Shown here one piece after another: positions 1 to 8,202 of a DNA stretch of 64,000 bases. Position numbers and translations under genes: made by a program. The stretch spans positions 1 to 64,000 of the forward strand of contig CAWKLL010000039.1 in NCBI GenBank assembly GCA_963850255.1, read 5' to 3'. This stretch comes from J054 sp963850255. Lineage in GTDB: Bacteria; Pseudomonadota; Gammaproteobacteria; Steroidobacterales; GCA-2729495. Positions within the stretch are counted from its first letter, which is position 1, and each line of letters opens with the position of its first letter. Under the pieces are notes generated by a model. The model had not been told where the DNA came from. It saw only the letters and a program-made list of their open reading frames with translations, and ran no database searches.

Positions 1-435
1 CAGCCAGAAGGCCAGCACCCAGACGAGTTGGTCGAGCACATTCATGGTGAACAAGCCCTGCACCGACACGAAACCCGGCGCCAGCAACAACACCAAAGCG
101 GTAACCCATTGGGCGAACACTGAGCCGCCGAGACGGCGGCACAGATCAATACCTAGCAGTGAAATGATGATCCCGATGGCGCCGGTAAACGCTCGCAAGG
201 CAGGCAGGGAGTCGAGACCTGTTGCCTGCAGTAGCGCCGAGATCCAGGCGATAAGTGGCGGAAAATCTACATAGCCCAGCGCCGGGTGCCGACCGGCATC
301 AAGAAAATAAAGCTCATCGGACATGTAGCCATAGCGATCACCGGCGAGCAGCCAGATGGCCAGCTTGATGACCACCACGAACGCTACCAGCCAGCCGTTG
401 ATAGGCGCAGCCACAGGCGCCGCAAGCGGCTTCAT
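1..435 (-). CDS. GT39-family membrane glycosyltransferase (partial, 3' end outside window)
   Basis: The first 145 residues are present and the gene runs off the left edge. It looks like an ArnT/PMT-type (GT39) integral membrane transferase that moves a sugar from a polyprenyl-phosphate carrier to a periplasmic acceptor. Residues 15-31 form a first membrane helix, followed by the characteristic periplasmic Asp-Glu pair (D40-E41, in YMSDELYFLDAGRHP) and the GYVDFPPL segment; further helices lie near 83-98 and 108-125. The ATG (433-435) overlaps the TGA of the upstream Dpm1-GtrA gene as ATGA, so the two are translationally coupled and the upstream enzyme probably supplies the lipid-linked sugar donor. 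The acceptor (lipid A, protein or glycan) cannot be told. Confidence 0.8.
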   Translation of the reverse strand, partial: MKPLAAPVAAPINGWLVAFVVVIKLAIWLLAGDRYGYMSDELYFLDAGRHPALGYVDFPPLIAWISALLQATGLDSLPALRAFTGAIGIIISLLGIDLCRRLGGSVFAQWVTALVLLLAPGFVSVQGLFTMNVLDQLVWVLAFWL

Positions 436-1583
436 TGCACGCTCGCGCCTCGCCAGGTGTAGACCAGGGTAATCACGTAGTTCCAGACTGCACCCACCAG
501 AATGCCGGCCAGCCCGGCCAGAAACCAGGTGGTGTCTTTCTCGAAAAAGTACTGGGCGACGCCTACATTCGCCACCGCGCCGACACTGCAGGCCAGTGTG
601 AAAGACACCCAACCGCGCAACCAGCCCCAGCCGCGCAAACGAATATCGCGGTAGGTAATGACGTTGTTCAGCACGAAGTTCGCGGTCATGGCCACCAGGG
701 TGGCGCTGATCTGCGCACTGACGAAGGAACTGCCGGCAAGTTTTAACAGGCCGCCTAATACGCTCATGTGCACCACTACACCTACACCGCCTACCAGCAT
801 GAAGGAAACGAAACGCACCGGCACCCAGCGACCAATCATTTTGTCCAGCAGCAACATGCCGTAGTCCCAGAGCACCTGGGAATCCAGCTTGCTGTCGCCG
901 GCTTCTCGGCTGCGGAACTCAAAGGGCAGTTCCTTAAATCGCAAACTGTTGGGCGAAGAGGCAAAAATATCCAGCAAAATCTTGAAGCCGATGCCGGAAA
1001 GATGCCGGAAACTGGACTCAAAAACTTCGCGGCGCAACATGAAGAAGCCGCTCATGGGGTCATGCAAATCGGCCGGGATCAGGGGCCGGCTAAGCCGGGT
1101 TGCCAGTTGGCTCAGGCCGGCACGGCGCTCATCCAGACCAGCGCTGCCACCGCCATCAACGTAGCGACTGCCAACAACGATGTCGGCCTGGTCCGCGCGC
1201 AGCAGCTCAAGCATTTTCGGCAGCAAGCTTTCATCATGCTGCAGATCGCCGTCCATCACGGCCATAAACGGCGCAGATGTAACCAACATGCCTTCAATAC
1301 AGGCCGAGGACAGGCCGCGCCGGCCGACTCGCTGCAGGCAACGCAGGCGTGGGTTTTCGCGCGCCAATTCGCGCACAGCCGCGGCCGTGCCATCCGGAGA
1401 ATCGTCGTCGACGACAATCAATTCCCACTCGATCCCCGCCAGGCTGGCTTCCAGCAGACGCACCAGGGCAGCAACATTAGCCGCCTCGTTGAAGGTCGGC
1501 ACCACGACGGCCAGCTCCGCACCGGTGCGCATACCCGCTGCGGATTCCTCATTTTGCGAAATGGCAATCGACGCACTACCCAT
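432..1583 (-). CDS. Polyprenyl-phosphate glycosyltransferase (Dpm1-like GT2) fused to GtrA membrane domain
   Basis: A 383-residue two-domain protein. Residues about 22-245 are a GT2 domain of the dolichyl-phosphate mannose synthase type: VVPTFNEAANV (27-37), VDDDSPDGT (58-66) and the metal-binding MDGDLQHDE (110-118). Residues about 250-380 form a GtrA-type domain with four hydrophobic helices. The family transfers a sugar from a nucleotide donor to undecaprenyl phosphate; GtrA domains are thought to help flip the product. It overlaps the GT39 gene by 4 nt, which fits a donor-maker/donor-user pair. Translation may begin at M18 instead of M1. It is divergent from the hydroxylase gene at 1593 with only 9 bp between the starts. 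Confidence 0.88.
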   Translation of the reverse strand: MGSASIAISQNEESAAGMRTGAELAVVVPTFNEAANVAALVRLLEASLAGIEWELIVVDDDSPDGTAAAVRELARENPRLRCLQRVGRRGLSSACIEGMLVTSAPFMAVMDGDLQHDESLLPKMLELLRADQADIVVGSRYVDGGGSAGLDERRAGLSQLATRLSRPLIPADLHDPMSGFFMLRREVFESSFRHLSGIGFKILLDIFASSPNSLRFKELPFEFRSREAGDSKLDSQVLWDYGMLLLDKMIGRWVPVRFVSFMLVGGVGVVVHMSVLGGLLKLAGSSFVSAQISATLVAMTANFVLNNVITYRDIRLRGWGWLRGWVSFTLACSVGAVANVGVAQYFFEKDTTWFLAGLAGILVGAVWNYVITLVYTWRGASVQ

Positions 1584-1592
1584 AGGGCTACT

Positions 1593-2420
1593 ATGATGAC
1601 ATTATTCGGCGCGTCTGACCGCCTGTTCGTTAACCACCTTATGAACTGGACCCTATACCTACAAACCGCTGCAGCACTCTTTGTGTTCATAACCCTGCGC
1701 TATTTCGCGATTGCCGGGTTTTTCTACTGGGCGTTGTGGAAGCGGCCGGGGAACCTGCTGCGGGCGCGCAAACTCACGGACATCACCCCGCCGGCGCGCC
1801 TGATCCGCAGCGAAATTCGCTGGTCCGTGATCGCCTCGGCCATCTATGCCGTGCCGGGCGCGCTGGTGCTGGAAGCCTGGAAAAACGGCGGCACGGCAAT
1901 CTATATGGATATCAGCGAGTACGGCTGGCTTTGGTATTTCGCCAGCGTGCCGGTCTACCTGTTTATCCATGACACGTATTTCTACTGGACACATCGGATG
2001 ATGCATCACCCGAGACTATTTCCGGTGATGCACAAAGTGCACCATGAGTCCCGTCAACCCACACCCTGGGCCGGCTTCTCGTTTCATCCCACTGAATCCA
2101 TGCTGGGCGCAGCCATTCTGCCGGCCATGGCCTTCGTGATTCCGATTCACGTCAGCGCGATCTTGTTTATCCTGGTGCTAATGACGGTGGTCAGCGTCAC
2201 CAATCATTCCGGCTTCGAGCTAATGCCAGACCGATTGCTGAGGGGTTTCGTTGGCCGCAACTGGATTTCGGCTGCCCACCATAACCTTCACCACTTGCGG
2301 TACACCATTAATTACGCACTGTACTTTCGCTTCTGGGACCGGGTGATGGGTACCGACCGATTGGAGACGGAATACGATTTTTTACGGCCCGAAAAACCGG
2401 TGCTGGAGCAGAGCGGCTAG
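1593..2420 (+). CDS. Sterol desaturase / fatty acid hydroxylase superfamily membrane protein
   Basis: A 275-residue membrane di-iron oxygenase of the fatty acid hydroxylase superfamily. The histidine clusters are visible: H126-x7-H134-x3-HH (138-139), HKVHH (147-151), H165, H205 and HHNLHH (229-234), set among about four hydrophobic segments. ATG 1593 has an AGGG six bases upstream; ATG 1641 is an alternative that leaves more room for divergent promoters. The open frame extends further upstream but that part is antisense to the Dpm1-GtrA gene. It sits 98 bp before crtZ on the same strand, so a carotenoid (ring hydroxylation) or sterol/hopanoid/lipid substrate is possible. It is not a CrtW-type ketolase by its motifs. 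Substrate unknown. Confidence 0.85.
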   Translation: MMTLFGASDRLFVNHLMNWTLYLQTAAALFVFITLRYFAIAGFFYWALWKRPGNLLRARKLTDITPPARLIRSEIRWSVIASAIYAVPGALVLEAWKNGGTAIYMDISEYGWLWYFASVPVYLFIHDTYFYWTHRMMHHPRLFPVMHKVHHESRQPTPWAGFSFHPTESMLGAAILPAMAFVIPIHVSAILFILVLMTVVSVTNHSGFELMPDRLLRGFVGRNWISAAHHNLHHLRYTINYALYFRFWDRVMGTDRLETEYDFLRPEKPVLEQSG

Positions 2421-2518
2421 CAAAGTTGAGCGATAAAAAAACACTCAATCGTAAACTGACCATAGCCGAGACTTCAGAGACAGGAATTGGACAGGATAAA
2501 TAACCCGATAATTGCACC

Positions 2519-3007
2519 ATGTTGGATACCCTAGTATTTATTGCCCTGCTGCTGCTGTCTTTCATCGGCATGGAAGCCGTTGCCGTGTATACGCATAAGT
2601 ACGTCATGCATGGCTTCCTCTGGTCTCTGCACAAGTCTCATCATCGCCCGCGCAACGGTATATTCGAACTAAATGACCTGTTCGCCTTCTATTTCGCGCT
2701 GCCGTCGATTCTGCTGATTTACCTGGGCGTGAATGTCTATCCCCTGCTTCTGCCCATCGGCGCTGGCATGACTGCCTACGGCCTTTGCTACTTCGGGTTT
2801 CACGATGGCATAGTGCATCGACGCCTGCCGCTTCGTTATCGCGGCAATAATCCGTACATGAAACGCATTATCCAGGCGCACTACGTACACCATGCGACGA
2901 CCAGCAAAGAAGGCGCAGTGTCTTTTGGTTTTCTCTACACCCGGCCGGTAGACGAACTGGATGCCGAACGGCGTCGGCTACTGGAACTCAACACAAATCA
3001 GGCTTGA
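2519..3007 (+). CDS. crtZ: Beta-carotene 3-hydroxylase CrtZ
   Basis: A 162-residue membrane hydroxylase that adds 3-OH groups to both beta-ionone rings of beta-carotene, giving zeaxanthin. The CrtZ histidine set is complete: HKYVMHG (26-32), HKSHH (38-42), HDGIVH (95-100) and HYVHH (121-125), with four hydrophobic stretches. Length is normal for bacterial CrtZ. It is convergent with crtB and the two coding regions overlap by 20 bp at their 3' ends (2988-3007). Being on the opposite strand from crtYIB, it needs its own promoter, possibly shared with the hydroxylase upstream. Confidence 0.95.
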   Translation: MLDTLVFIALLLLSFIGMEAVAVYTHKYVMHGFLWSLHKSHHRPRNGIFELNDLFAFYFALPSILLIYLGVNVYPLLLPIGAGMTAYGLCYFGFHDGIVHRRLPLRYRGNNPYMKRIIQAHYVHHATTSKEGAVSFGFLYTRPVDELDAERRRLLELNTNQA

Positions 3008-3929
3008 TCCAAAGATCGTCTTCGCGCGGCGGTGCCTCACGGCCGCGTTGCAGGCCTGCGGCGGCCAGCGCCTTGCCGGCACCGCGCAGACCCCAGAGCA
3101 GCTTGCGACCGGAAGTCACGTAAGCGCGTTGATCCCAGGCATGCGCACCGCGCTCTGACACCAGCGAGCCGATATCACGGTACACACCGCTGGCAGTGCT
3201 GACTGCCCAGCCAGCGCGAAATCCCAGCGAGCGTATACCGTCTTCTGCCGAAGCGTAATAGCGTTCGGCGACCTGCAGCAAACGTTCCACCACTTCGAAA
3301 ACGGCCTGCCGATGCTCCGCGCTGGCAACCTCTGAAGCCGGAACGCCGGCATCGCGGAGCCAGTTGAGCGGCAGGTAGTTGCGCTGATTAGCCGCATCGT
3401 CCATGACATCGCGGGAAATATTCGTAATCTGGAAAGCGATGCCCAGATCAGCCGCCCGGCTCAGCACCTCGGGTTGGCGAACACCCATCACGAAAGCCAT
3501 CATCACGCCCACCACGCCGGCTACGTGGTAACAATAGAGCAGCGTGTCCTCGAGATCGTGATACTCGGCACCAGCCACGTCCATGGCAAAGCCGTCGATC
3601 AACTCCAGCGGATAGCGATGCGGAATCTCGTACTTGCTGACGACTTGCTGTAAACCAATAAAGGCCGGCTCAGCGTTTGCATTACCGTTGAGGGCATCCA
3701 GGGTGGAACGGCGCAGTAGTGCCAGTCGCTCCTCCGCTTCCTGCGGAGAAATCTCGGCGTTACCGAAGCCCAGCTCCTGACCGTCAATCAGGTCATCGCA
3801 ATAACGGCACCACGCATACAACAGGTAGACGTCATCTCGAGTTTCGGAATCGAAGAGTCGCGCAGCGGCGGCAAAGCTCTTGGAGCCCTTGCGAATAATC
3901 TCACGGCTGCTGGCAGCGATATCGCTCAA
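2988..3929 (-). CDS. crtB: 15-cis-phytoene synthase CrtB
   Basis: Condenses two geranylgeranyl diphosphates into phytoene. The two Asp-rich motifs of squalene/phytoene synthases are present: CDDLID (about residues 44-49) and RDVMDD (about 173-178), followed by NQRNYLP. No ATG lies at the conserved N-terminus. I place the start at TTG 3929, one base after the crtI stop, with GGGGA eight to twelve bases upstream; TTG 3938 is an alternative. The frame is open further upstream, but that part overlaps crtI and is unlike the family. About 313 residues, normal length. Last gene of the crtY-crtI-crtB operon. Confidence 0.93.
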   Translation of the reverse strand: MSDIAASSREIIRKGSKSFAAAARLFDSETRDDVYLLYAWCRYCDDLIDGQELGFGNAEISPQEAEERLALLRRSTLDALNGNANAEPAFIGLQQVVSKYEIPHRYPLELIDGFAMDVAGAEYHDLEDTLLYCYHVAGVVGVMMAFVMGVRQPEVLSRAADLGIAFQITNISRDVMDDAANQRNYLPLNWLRDAGVPASEVASAEHRQAVFEVVERLLQVAERYYASAEDGIRSLGFRAGWAVSTASGVYRDIGSLVSERGAHAWDQRAYVTSGRKLLWGLRGAGKALAAAGLQRGREAPPREDDLWIKPDLC

Positions 3930-3930
3930 A

Positions 3931-5421
3931 TCAGGCAATCCCCAGGTCGGACAGCAACAGACCCGCTGTCGCCTTGGCCGAATTGACGACCCCCGGTACC
4001 CCAGCGCCTGGATGCGTGCCGGCACCGGTGAAATAGAGGCCCCCGATATTCGCGTCGCGGTTATGTACCCGGAAAAATGCGCTTTGCGTTAACAGCGGCT
4101 GCAGCGAGAACGCAGAGCCCTGATACGCGTTAAGTTCCGACACAAAATCCGGCGGCGTGAACATATGAGAGGTTACCAGATCGTCCCGCAATCCGGGTAT
4201 ATATCGCTTCTCCACATATTCCAGGATACGGTCGCGAAAGCGCGGCGCTTCTACTTCCCAGTCGATTTCACTGCGCGAAAAATTAGGCACCGGCGCAAGC
4301 ACATAATAAGTACTGCACCCCGGCGGTGCCAGATTCGGATCACTCACCGAAGGCGCGTGCACGTAAAGGGAAAAGTCATCGGCAAGCTTGCCGTGATCGA
4401 AAATATCTTCCAGCAGTTCCTTATAGCGCGGACCAAACAGAACCGTGTGATGCGCCAGCTCGGGATGCTCGCGGCGCAGACCAAAATAGACCACAAACAG
4501 GGACATGGAAAATTTCTTGCGCGGCAAACTCTTCTGCATGCCGGCGGCTTTTGCCTCGTCGCGCAGCAGATTGACATAGGTATGCACAACGTCGGCGTTG
4601 CTGACCACCGCTTCCACCGGCACCCTGCGACCATCCGCCAGGTTCACCGCACGAACTTTACCGGCATCGGTTTCTATCCGGTCCACCGGGGAGTTGAGAC
4701 ACAACTCGCCGCCCAGGTCCTCAAACAATTTGACCAGGGCCTGGACCAGCGCACCGGTGCCGCCGCGCGGAAAAAGCACGCCCCAACGCTTCTCCAGCGT
4801 ATGGATCAACGCATAGATGGCCGAGGTACTGAACGGATTTCCACCCACCAGCAGCGTGTGATAGCTCAGCGCCTGACGTAACTGCGGGTCCTTGATGTAT
4901 TTCGAGACCATGCTGTAAACAGAGCGATAGCTTTGCAGCTTAACCAGCTGGGGCGCAGCGCGAATCATGCTCCACCAATCGAGGAAAGGCACCGCCGCAA
5001 GCTTCTGATAGCCCTCTTCAAAAACCGCCTCGGAATATTCCATAAATCGTGCATAGCCCTCGACGTCGGCCGGATTGCGCGCGGCTATTTGGGCGTTCAT
5101 GCGTTCGTCGTCAGCCGTGTAGTCCAGCGTGAAACCATCTTCCCAGCTCAGCCGGTACATCGGATCGAGACTGATCATCTCGATGTAGTCATCCATGTTA
5201 CGGCCGGCGTTCTCGTACAACTCCGTCAGACACTCCGGCGCGGTAATTACTGTCGGCCCGGCGTCAAAGGTAAAACCGTCCTTTTCATAAACGTAGGCGC
5301 GCCCACCAGCCCGGTCGCGCTGCTCGATCAGGACCGTGGGCACGCCCGCGGTTTGCAGGCGGATTGCTGCCGCCAGTCCGCCGAAACCTGCGCCGATCAC
5401 GGCGACTCTAGGTGCTGACAT
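3931..5421 (-). CDS. crtI: Phytoene desaturase CrtI
   Basis: A 496-residue FAD-dependent desaturase that converts phytoene to lycopene. The N-terminal dinucleotide-binding signature VAVIGAGFGGLAAAIRL (5-21) and the C-terminal FAD-contact region with FTGAGTHPGAGVPG are both clear, as is GGRAYVYEKDGFTFDAGPT near residues 40-58, typical of CrtI. Sits 14 bp after crtY and abuts crtB, so the three are one operon. Intact and of normal length. Confidence 0.96.
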   Translation of the reverse strand: MSAPRVAVIGAGFGGLAAAIRLQTAGVPTVLIEQRDRAGGRAYVYEKDGFTFDAGPTVITAPECLTELYENAGRNMDDYIEMISLDPMYRLSWEDGFTLDYTADDERMNAQIAARNPADVEGYARFMEYSEAVFEEGYQKLAAVPFLDWWSMIRAAPQLVKLQSYRSVYSMVSKYIKDPQLRQALSYHTLLVGGNPFSTSAIYALIHTLEKRWGVLFPRGGTGALVQALVKLFEDLGGELCLNSPVDRIETDAGKVRAVNLADGRRVPVEAVVSNADVVHTYVNLLRDEAKAAGMQKSLPRKKFSMSLFVVYFGLRREHPELAHHTVLFGPRYKELLEDIFDHGKLADDFSLYVHAPSVSDPNLAPPGCSTYYVLAPVPNFSRSEIDWEVEAPRFRDRILEYVEKRYIPGLRDDLVTSHMFTPPDFVSELNAYQGSAFSLQPLLTQSAFFRVHNRDANIGGLYFTGAGTHPGAGVPGVVNSAKATAGLLLSDLGIA

Positions 5422-5435
5422 TCGTTAACTCCCAG

Positions 5436-6599
5436 CTATTGGCGCGCAGATCCGCGCGCCGGCAACATGAAAAGGCTGCGCAGTGCCCGGTTAACTGGCA
5501 CCGGCGGCTTGCCGGTTAGAATTCTGATCTTATCCAGGCTCGTGAGCGAACCCGCGTAGAACCTGTTAATGGTGTTCGCCGGCAGTCGATAAAAGTATTC
5601 AAGCATGCGGTAGCGATCCTCGGGGGCGCTGGCCAGATACAACATGCGATTCAATAATCTGAAATACAGACCTTTACGCCAAAGACGAAAACTGCGGGTC
5701 CGAATGGCTAGTGCCAGTTCGTCACTGCCCAAGCTATCCCGGGCAGCCAGGTCATCAGCCAAACGCACCGCTTCTGGCAACGAATAGCCGGTAGTGTAAT
5801 GAAATAATCCGGCACGGATTCCGGAGCGTGGCAATCCGGGGCTAGCCGACCAGAAGGCCTCAAGGTCGCCATCCAGGACCACGGGCAAAGCCCCCTGCTC
5901 CTCGCGCAAAACCGCCGTAATGCGCCAACCACGCGCTTCAGCGTAGGCGTAAATCGCCGCGCGCATGGATTCCACGTCCAGGCCCGGCGTATCACTGTAG
6001 CGGGTATCTTCAATCAGCAGCTGTGTCGGGCTGAACGGCAGGCTATACATGAAGCGAAAACCGTCCTCTTGAGGCAGGCAGGCATCCATGAGAATCGGCG
6101 CTTCCAGACCGCAGGGCGACTCCAGCTCGACCAGCAATCCGAAGAATTTTTGAAAGCGCACATCCAGATCACGGCTACCCGAATCTCCACGCCCATCGAT
6201 AACTGTCGCGGCGCTCAGCACCCTGCCGTCCGCGAGGGTGACCTGCTCGGCCTCGACTGCCGCTACGCTGCAACCAGTCCAGACAGCATCGCCGAGCCTG
6301 GCGCGCACCTGGTCGTTGAGCTGCTCAGAAAAAATTGTGTGATAGCTACCCGGCAAAGTGCGTCGGCGCGCCGGGAAAATAATCTCGTGACTCGACCAAC
6401 TCGCCGCTATCAGTGGCCGCAGCCATTCAAGCTGAGTCTCGCTGACATCGCTGCCATGAAAAGACCAGGTGTGATTTCCACCCAGACTGGCTTCCTGTTC
6501 CAGCAGCAGGAGTCGCAGCTGTGGAGACTGCGCCCGCAGTCTGATGGCAATCAGGCTATTAGCTAGCCCACCACCAACCAGGATGACATCCGCGTCCAC
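5436..6599 (-). CDS. crtY: Lycopene beta-cyclase CrtY
   Basis: A 387-residue FAD/NAD(P)-dependent cyclase that closes both ends of lycopene to form beta-carotene. The N-terminal nucleotide-binding motif VILVGGGLANSLIAIRL (5-21) is the CrtY form with GGGLAN; the family segments around KFFGLLVEL, FMYSLPFSPTQLLIEDTRYS and the C-terminal FYRLPANTINRFYAG are visible. Start is GTG 6599, with an AGG about nine bases upstream at the foot of a 7-bp inverted repeat (6610-6630). First gene of crtYIB. No crtE (GGPP synthase) is in the window, so GGPP must come from elsewhere. Confidence 0.94.
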   Translation of the reverse strand: MDADVILVGGGLANSLIAIRLRAQSPQLRLLLLEQEASLGGNHTWSFHGSDVSETQLEWLRPLIAASWSSHEIIFPARRRTLPGSYHTIFSEQLNDQVRARLGDAVWTGCSVAAVEAEQVTLADGRVLSAATVIDGRGDSGSRDLDVRFQKFFGLLVELESPCGLEAPILMDACLPQEDGFRFMYSLPFSPTQLLIEDTRYSDTPGLDVESMRAAIYAYAEARGWRITAVLREEQGALPVVLDGDLEAFWSASPGLPRSGIRAGLFHYTTGYSLPEAVRLADDLAARDSLGSDELALAIRTRSFRLWRKGLYFRLLNRMLYLASAPEDRYRMLEYFYRLPANTINRFYAGSLTSLDKIRILTGKPPVPVNRALRSLFMLPARGSARQ

Positions 6600-6609
6600 T
6601 GTTAATACC

Positions 6610-6630
6610 TGGCGCGATCAACGCGCGCCA
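6610..6630 (-). repeat. Inverted repeat upstream of crtY
   Basis: TGGCGCG and CGCGCCA are separated by seven bases and end 10 bp before the crtY GTG, touching its AGG. There is no T-run after it on the minus strand, so it is not a simple terminator. It could be an operator or an RNA hairpin that modulates crtY translation. Confidence 0.4.
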
Positions 6631-6694
6631 TGCGAGCTGCCGAACCGAATCTGGCCACAAGCTGACGACCTGACGCGGTCGCCACCGCCGGCCA

Positions 6695-7087
6695 TCAGGG
6701 GATCTGAATCTTGCCGCCGGCCGGCAGTCCGCCGCCCGGTGCACCGCCACCATCCGGCACGATAATGGAAGATGCTTGTTCACGGCGCATCGCCTCGAGG
6801 CGCTGCATGGCCTCTTCCACCGCCTGACCGGCCGCTGCAGCGAAACCATCCGCTGCGTCACCCAGATTTGCCGCGGGAATTTCAAAACTTAAGGGCAGTG
6901 GCCCGGCACGGGTCATCAGCTGCGTTTGCCCAACAAACAGCAATTCACGTGATGAATCACGGTTGCCTTCACCATCAACCGGCGTCAAGCGCTGAATACT
7001 GCCGACCTTGCGATCAGTAAACACTTCCTCCAGGTACAGGCCGTCCCGGTCCATTTTAATCTCAATTTCTTCCTGTGCCCCTGCCAT
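6695..7087 (-). CDS. Hypothetical protein upstream of the carotenoid operon
   Basis: A 130-residue protein I do not recognise. There is no signal peptide or membrane segment. The N-terminal two thirds look like a small beta-rich domain (IEIKMDRDGLYLEEVFTDRKVGSIQRL), then an Ala/Glu-rich helix (about 78-104) and a Gly/Pro-rich tail (DGGGAPGGGLPAGGK). It is 95 bp upstream of crtY on the same strand and could be co-transcribed with it, but nothing in the protein suggests a pigment function. It is divergent from srkA. Confidence 0.7.
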   Translation of the reverse strand: MAGAQEEIEIKMDRDGLYLEEVFTDRKVGSIQRLTPVDGEGNRDSSRELLFVGQTQLMTRAGPLPLSFEIPAANLGDAADGFAAAAGQAVEEAMQRLEAMRREQASSIIVPDGGGAPGGGLPAGGKIQIP

Positions 7088-7206
7088 GCTGGCCGCCTCT
7101 CGTTATTCGTTGGGGCGCTAGGGTACCAGTCCGCGCAACTGCATGCGTAGCGGCGCTGATCTGACGCCCGAGTGTTACACTCGCGGCCCGCTTCTGGGCT
7201 GAAAAT

Positions 7207-8202
7207 ATGCGCAACAACGACGCCAGCCAGGCTTATCAGGACCTGCAGCCTGACCAGATCCTGGATGCCGTGGAAGCCCTCGGGCTGCGTGCAGATGGCC
7301 GCCTGTTGGCCCTTAACAGCTACGAAAACCGGGTCTACCGCGTGGGCATCGAAGACGCTGCTCCAGTGGTGGCTAAATTCTATCGGCCCGACCGCTGGAG
7401 CGATGCGGCCATCAAGGAAGAGCATGAGTTCGCCCAGGAACTCGCCGATGACGAAATCCCGGTGGTCGCCCCGCTGGCACGCGACGGCATCACACTGCAC
7501 CATCAGGGTGATTTTCGTTTTGCCGTCTATCCTTGTCATGGCGGCCATGCACCTGAACTAGACCAGATGGAGTTGCAGGCGCAGTTGGGCAGACTGGTAG
7601 CGCGGATTCACCTGCGCGGCGAAACCCGGGATTTCGCTGACCGGCCAAGCATCACTGTGGATAGCTACGGCCACGACTCGCAGCGCTTTCTGATTGAGGA
7701 GAATTTTATTCCGGCGGATCTGATGCCCGCCTACACCAGCGTATGCGCAGATCTGCTGGTATTGGTAGAGGCCTGCTTTGCACGCGCCGGACACCCCGAA
7801 TACCTGCGTGTACATGGCGACTTTCATCCGGGCAACGTGCTGGTATTGGAGCAACGTATTCACATCGTCGATCTCGACGATGCGCGCATGGGGCCTGCGG
7901 TACAGGACCTGTGGATGCTGCTTTCCGGCGACCGCAGCGAGCAGACACCCCAATTGCAGAAGCTGCTCGAGGGATATCTGGAATTCGCCGAGTTCGACGC
8001 CCGCGAACTTCATTTGGTCGAGGCGCTAAGAACCCTGCGCCTGATGCACTACGCTGCCTGGTTGGCACGTCGCTGGGAAGATCCGGCGTTTAAAGTCGCG
8101 TTCCCCTGGTTCAATAGCCAGCGCTATTGGGACGAGCATGTACTTACCTTGCGTGAGCAGGCTGCGCTGATGCAGGAGCCGCCCCTGAGCTGGCAGCCGT
8201 AA
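7207..8202 (+). CDS. srkA: Stress response kinase A (SrkA/RdoA/YihE-like)
   Basis: A 331-residue kinase of the SrkA/RdoA type, a eukaryotic-like Ser/Thr kinase that protects against stress-induced death and acts in the Cpx envelope-stress response in E. coli. The family start LNSYENRVYRVG, the catalytic loop HGDFHPGNVL (about 198-207) and metal-binding DLDDARMGP (about 221-229) are intact. Its TAA overlaps the ATG of the VOC protein by one base, and that gene overlaps the dehydrogenase, so the three form a tight operon. Confidence 0.9.
   Translation: MRNNDASQAYQDLQPDQILDAVEALGLRADGRLLALNSYENRVYRVGIEDAAPVVAKFYRPDRWSDAAIKEEHEFAQELADDEIPVVAPLARDGITLHHQGDFRFAVYPCHGGHAPELDQMELQAQLGRLVARIHLRGETRDFADRPSITVDSYGHDSQRFLIEENFIPADLMPAYTSVCADLLVLVEACFARAGHPEYLRVHGDFHPGNVLVLEQRIHIVDLDDARMGPAVQDLWMLLSGDRSEQTPQLQKLLEGYLEFAEFDARELHLVEALRTLRLMHYAAWLARRWEDPAFKVAFPWFNSQRYWDEHVLTLREQAALMQEPPLSWQP

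Noticed and set aside
768..1592. N-terminal 275-residue extension of the hydroxylase frame
   Set aside because: It is fully antisense to the well-supported Dpm1-GtrA gene and shows no family similarity.
1593..2420. Annotation as carotenoid ketolase CrtW
   Set aside because: The histidine arrangement and length match the sterol desaturase/fatty acid hydroxylase group, not CrtW.
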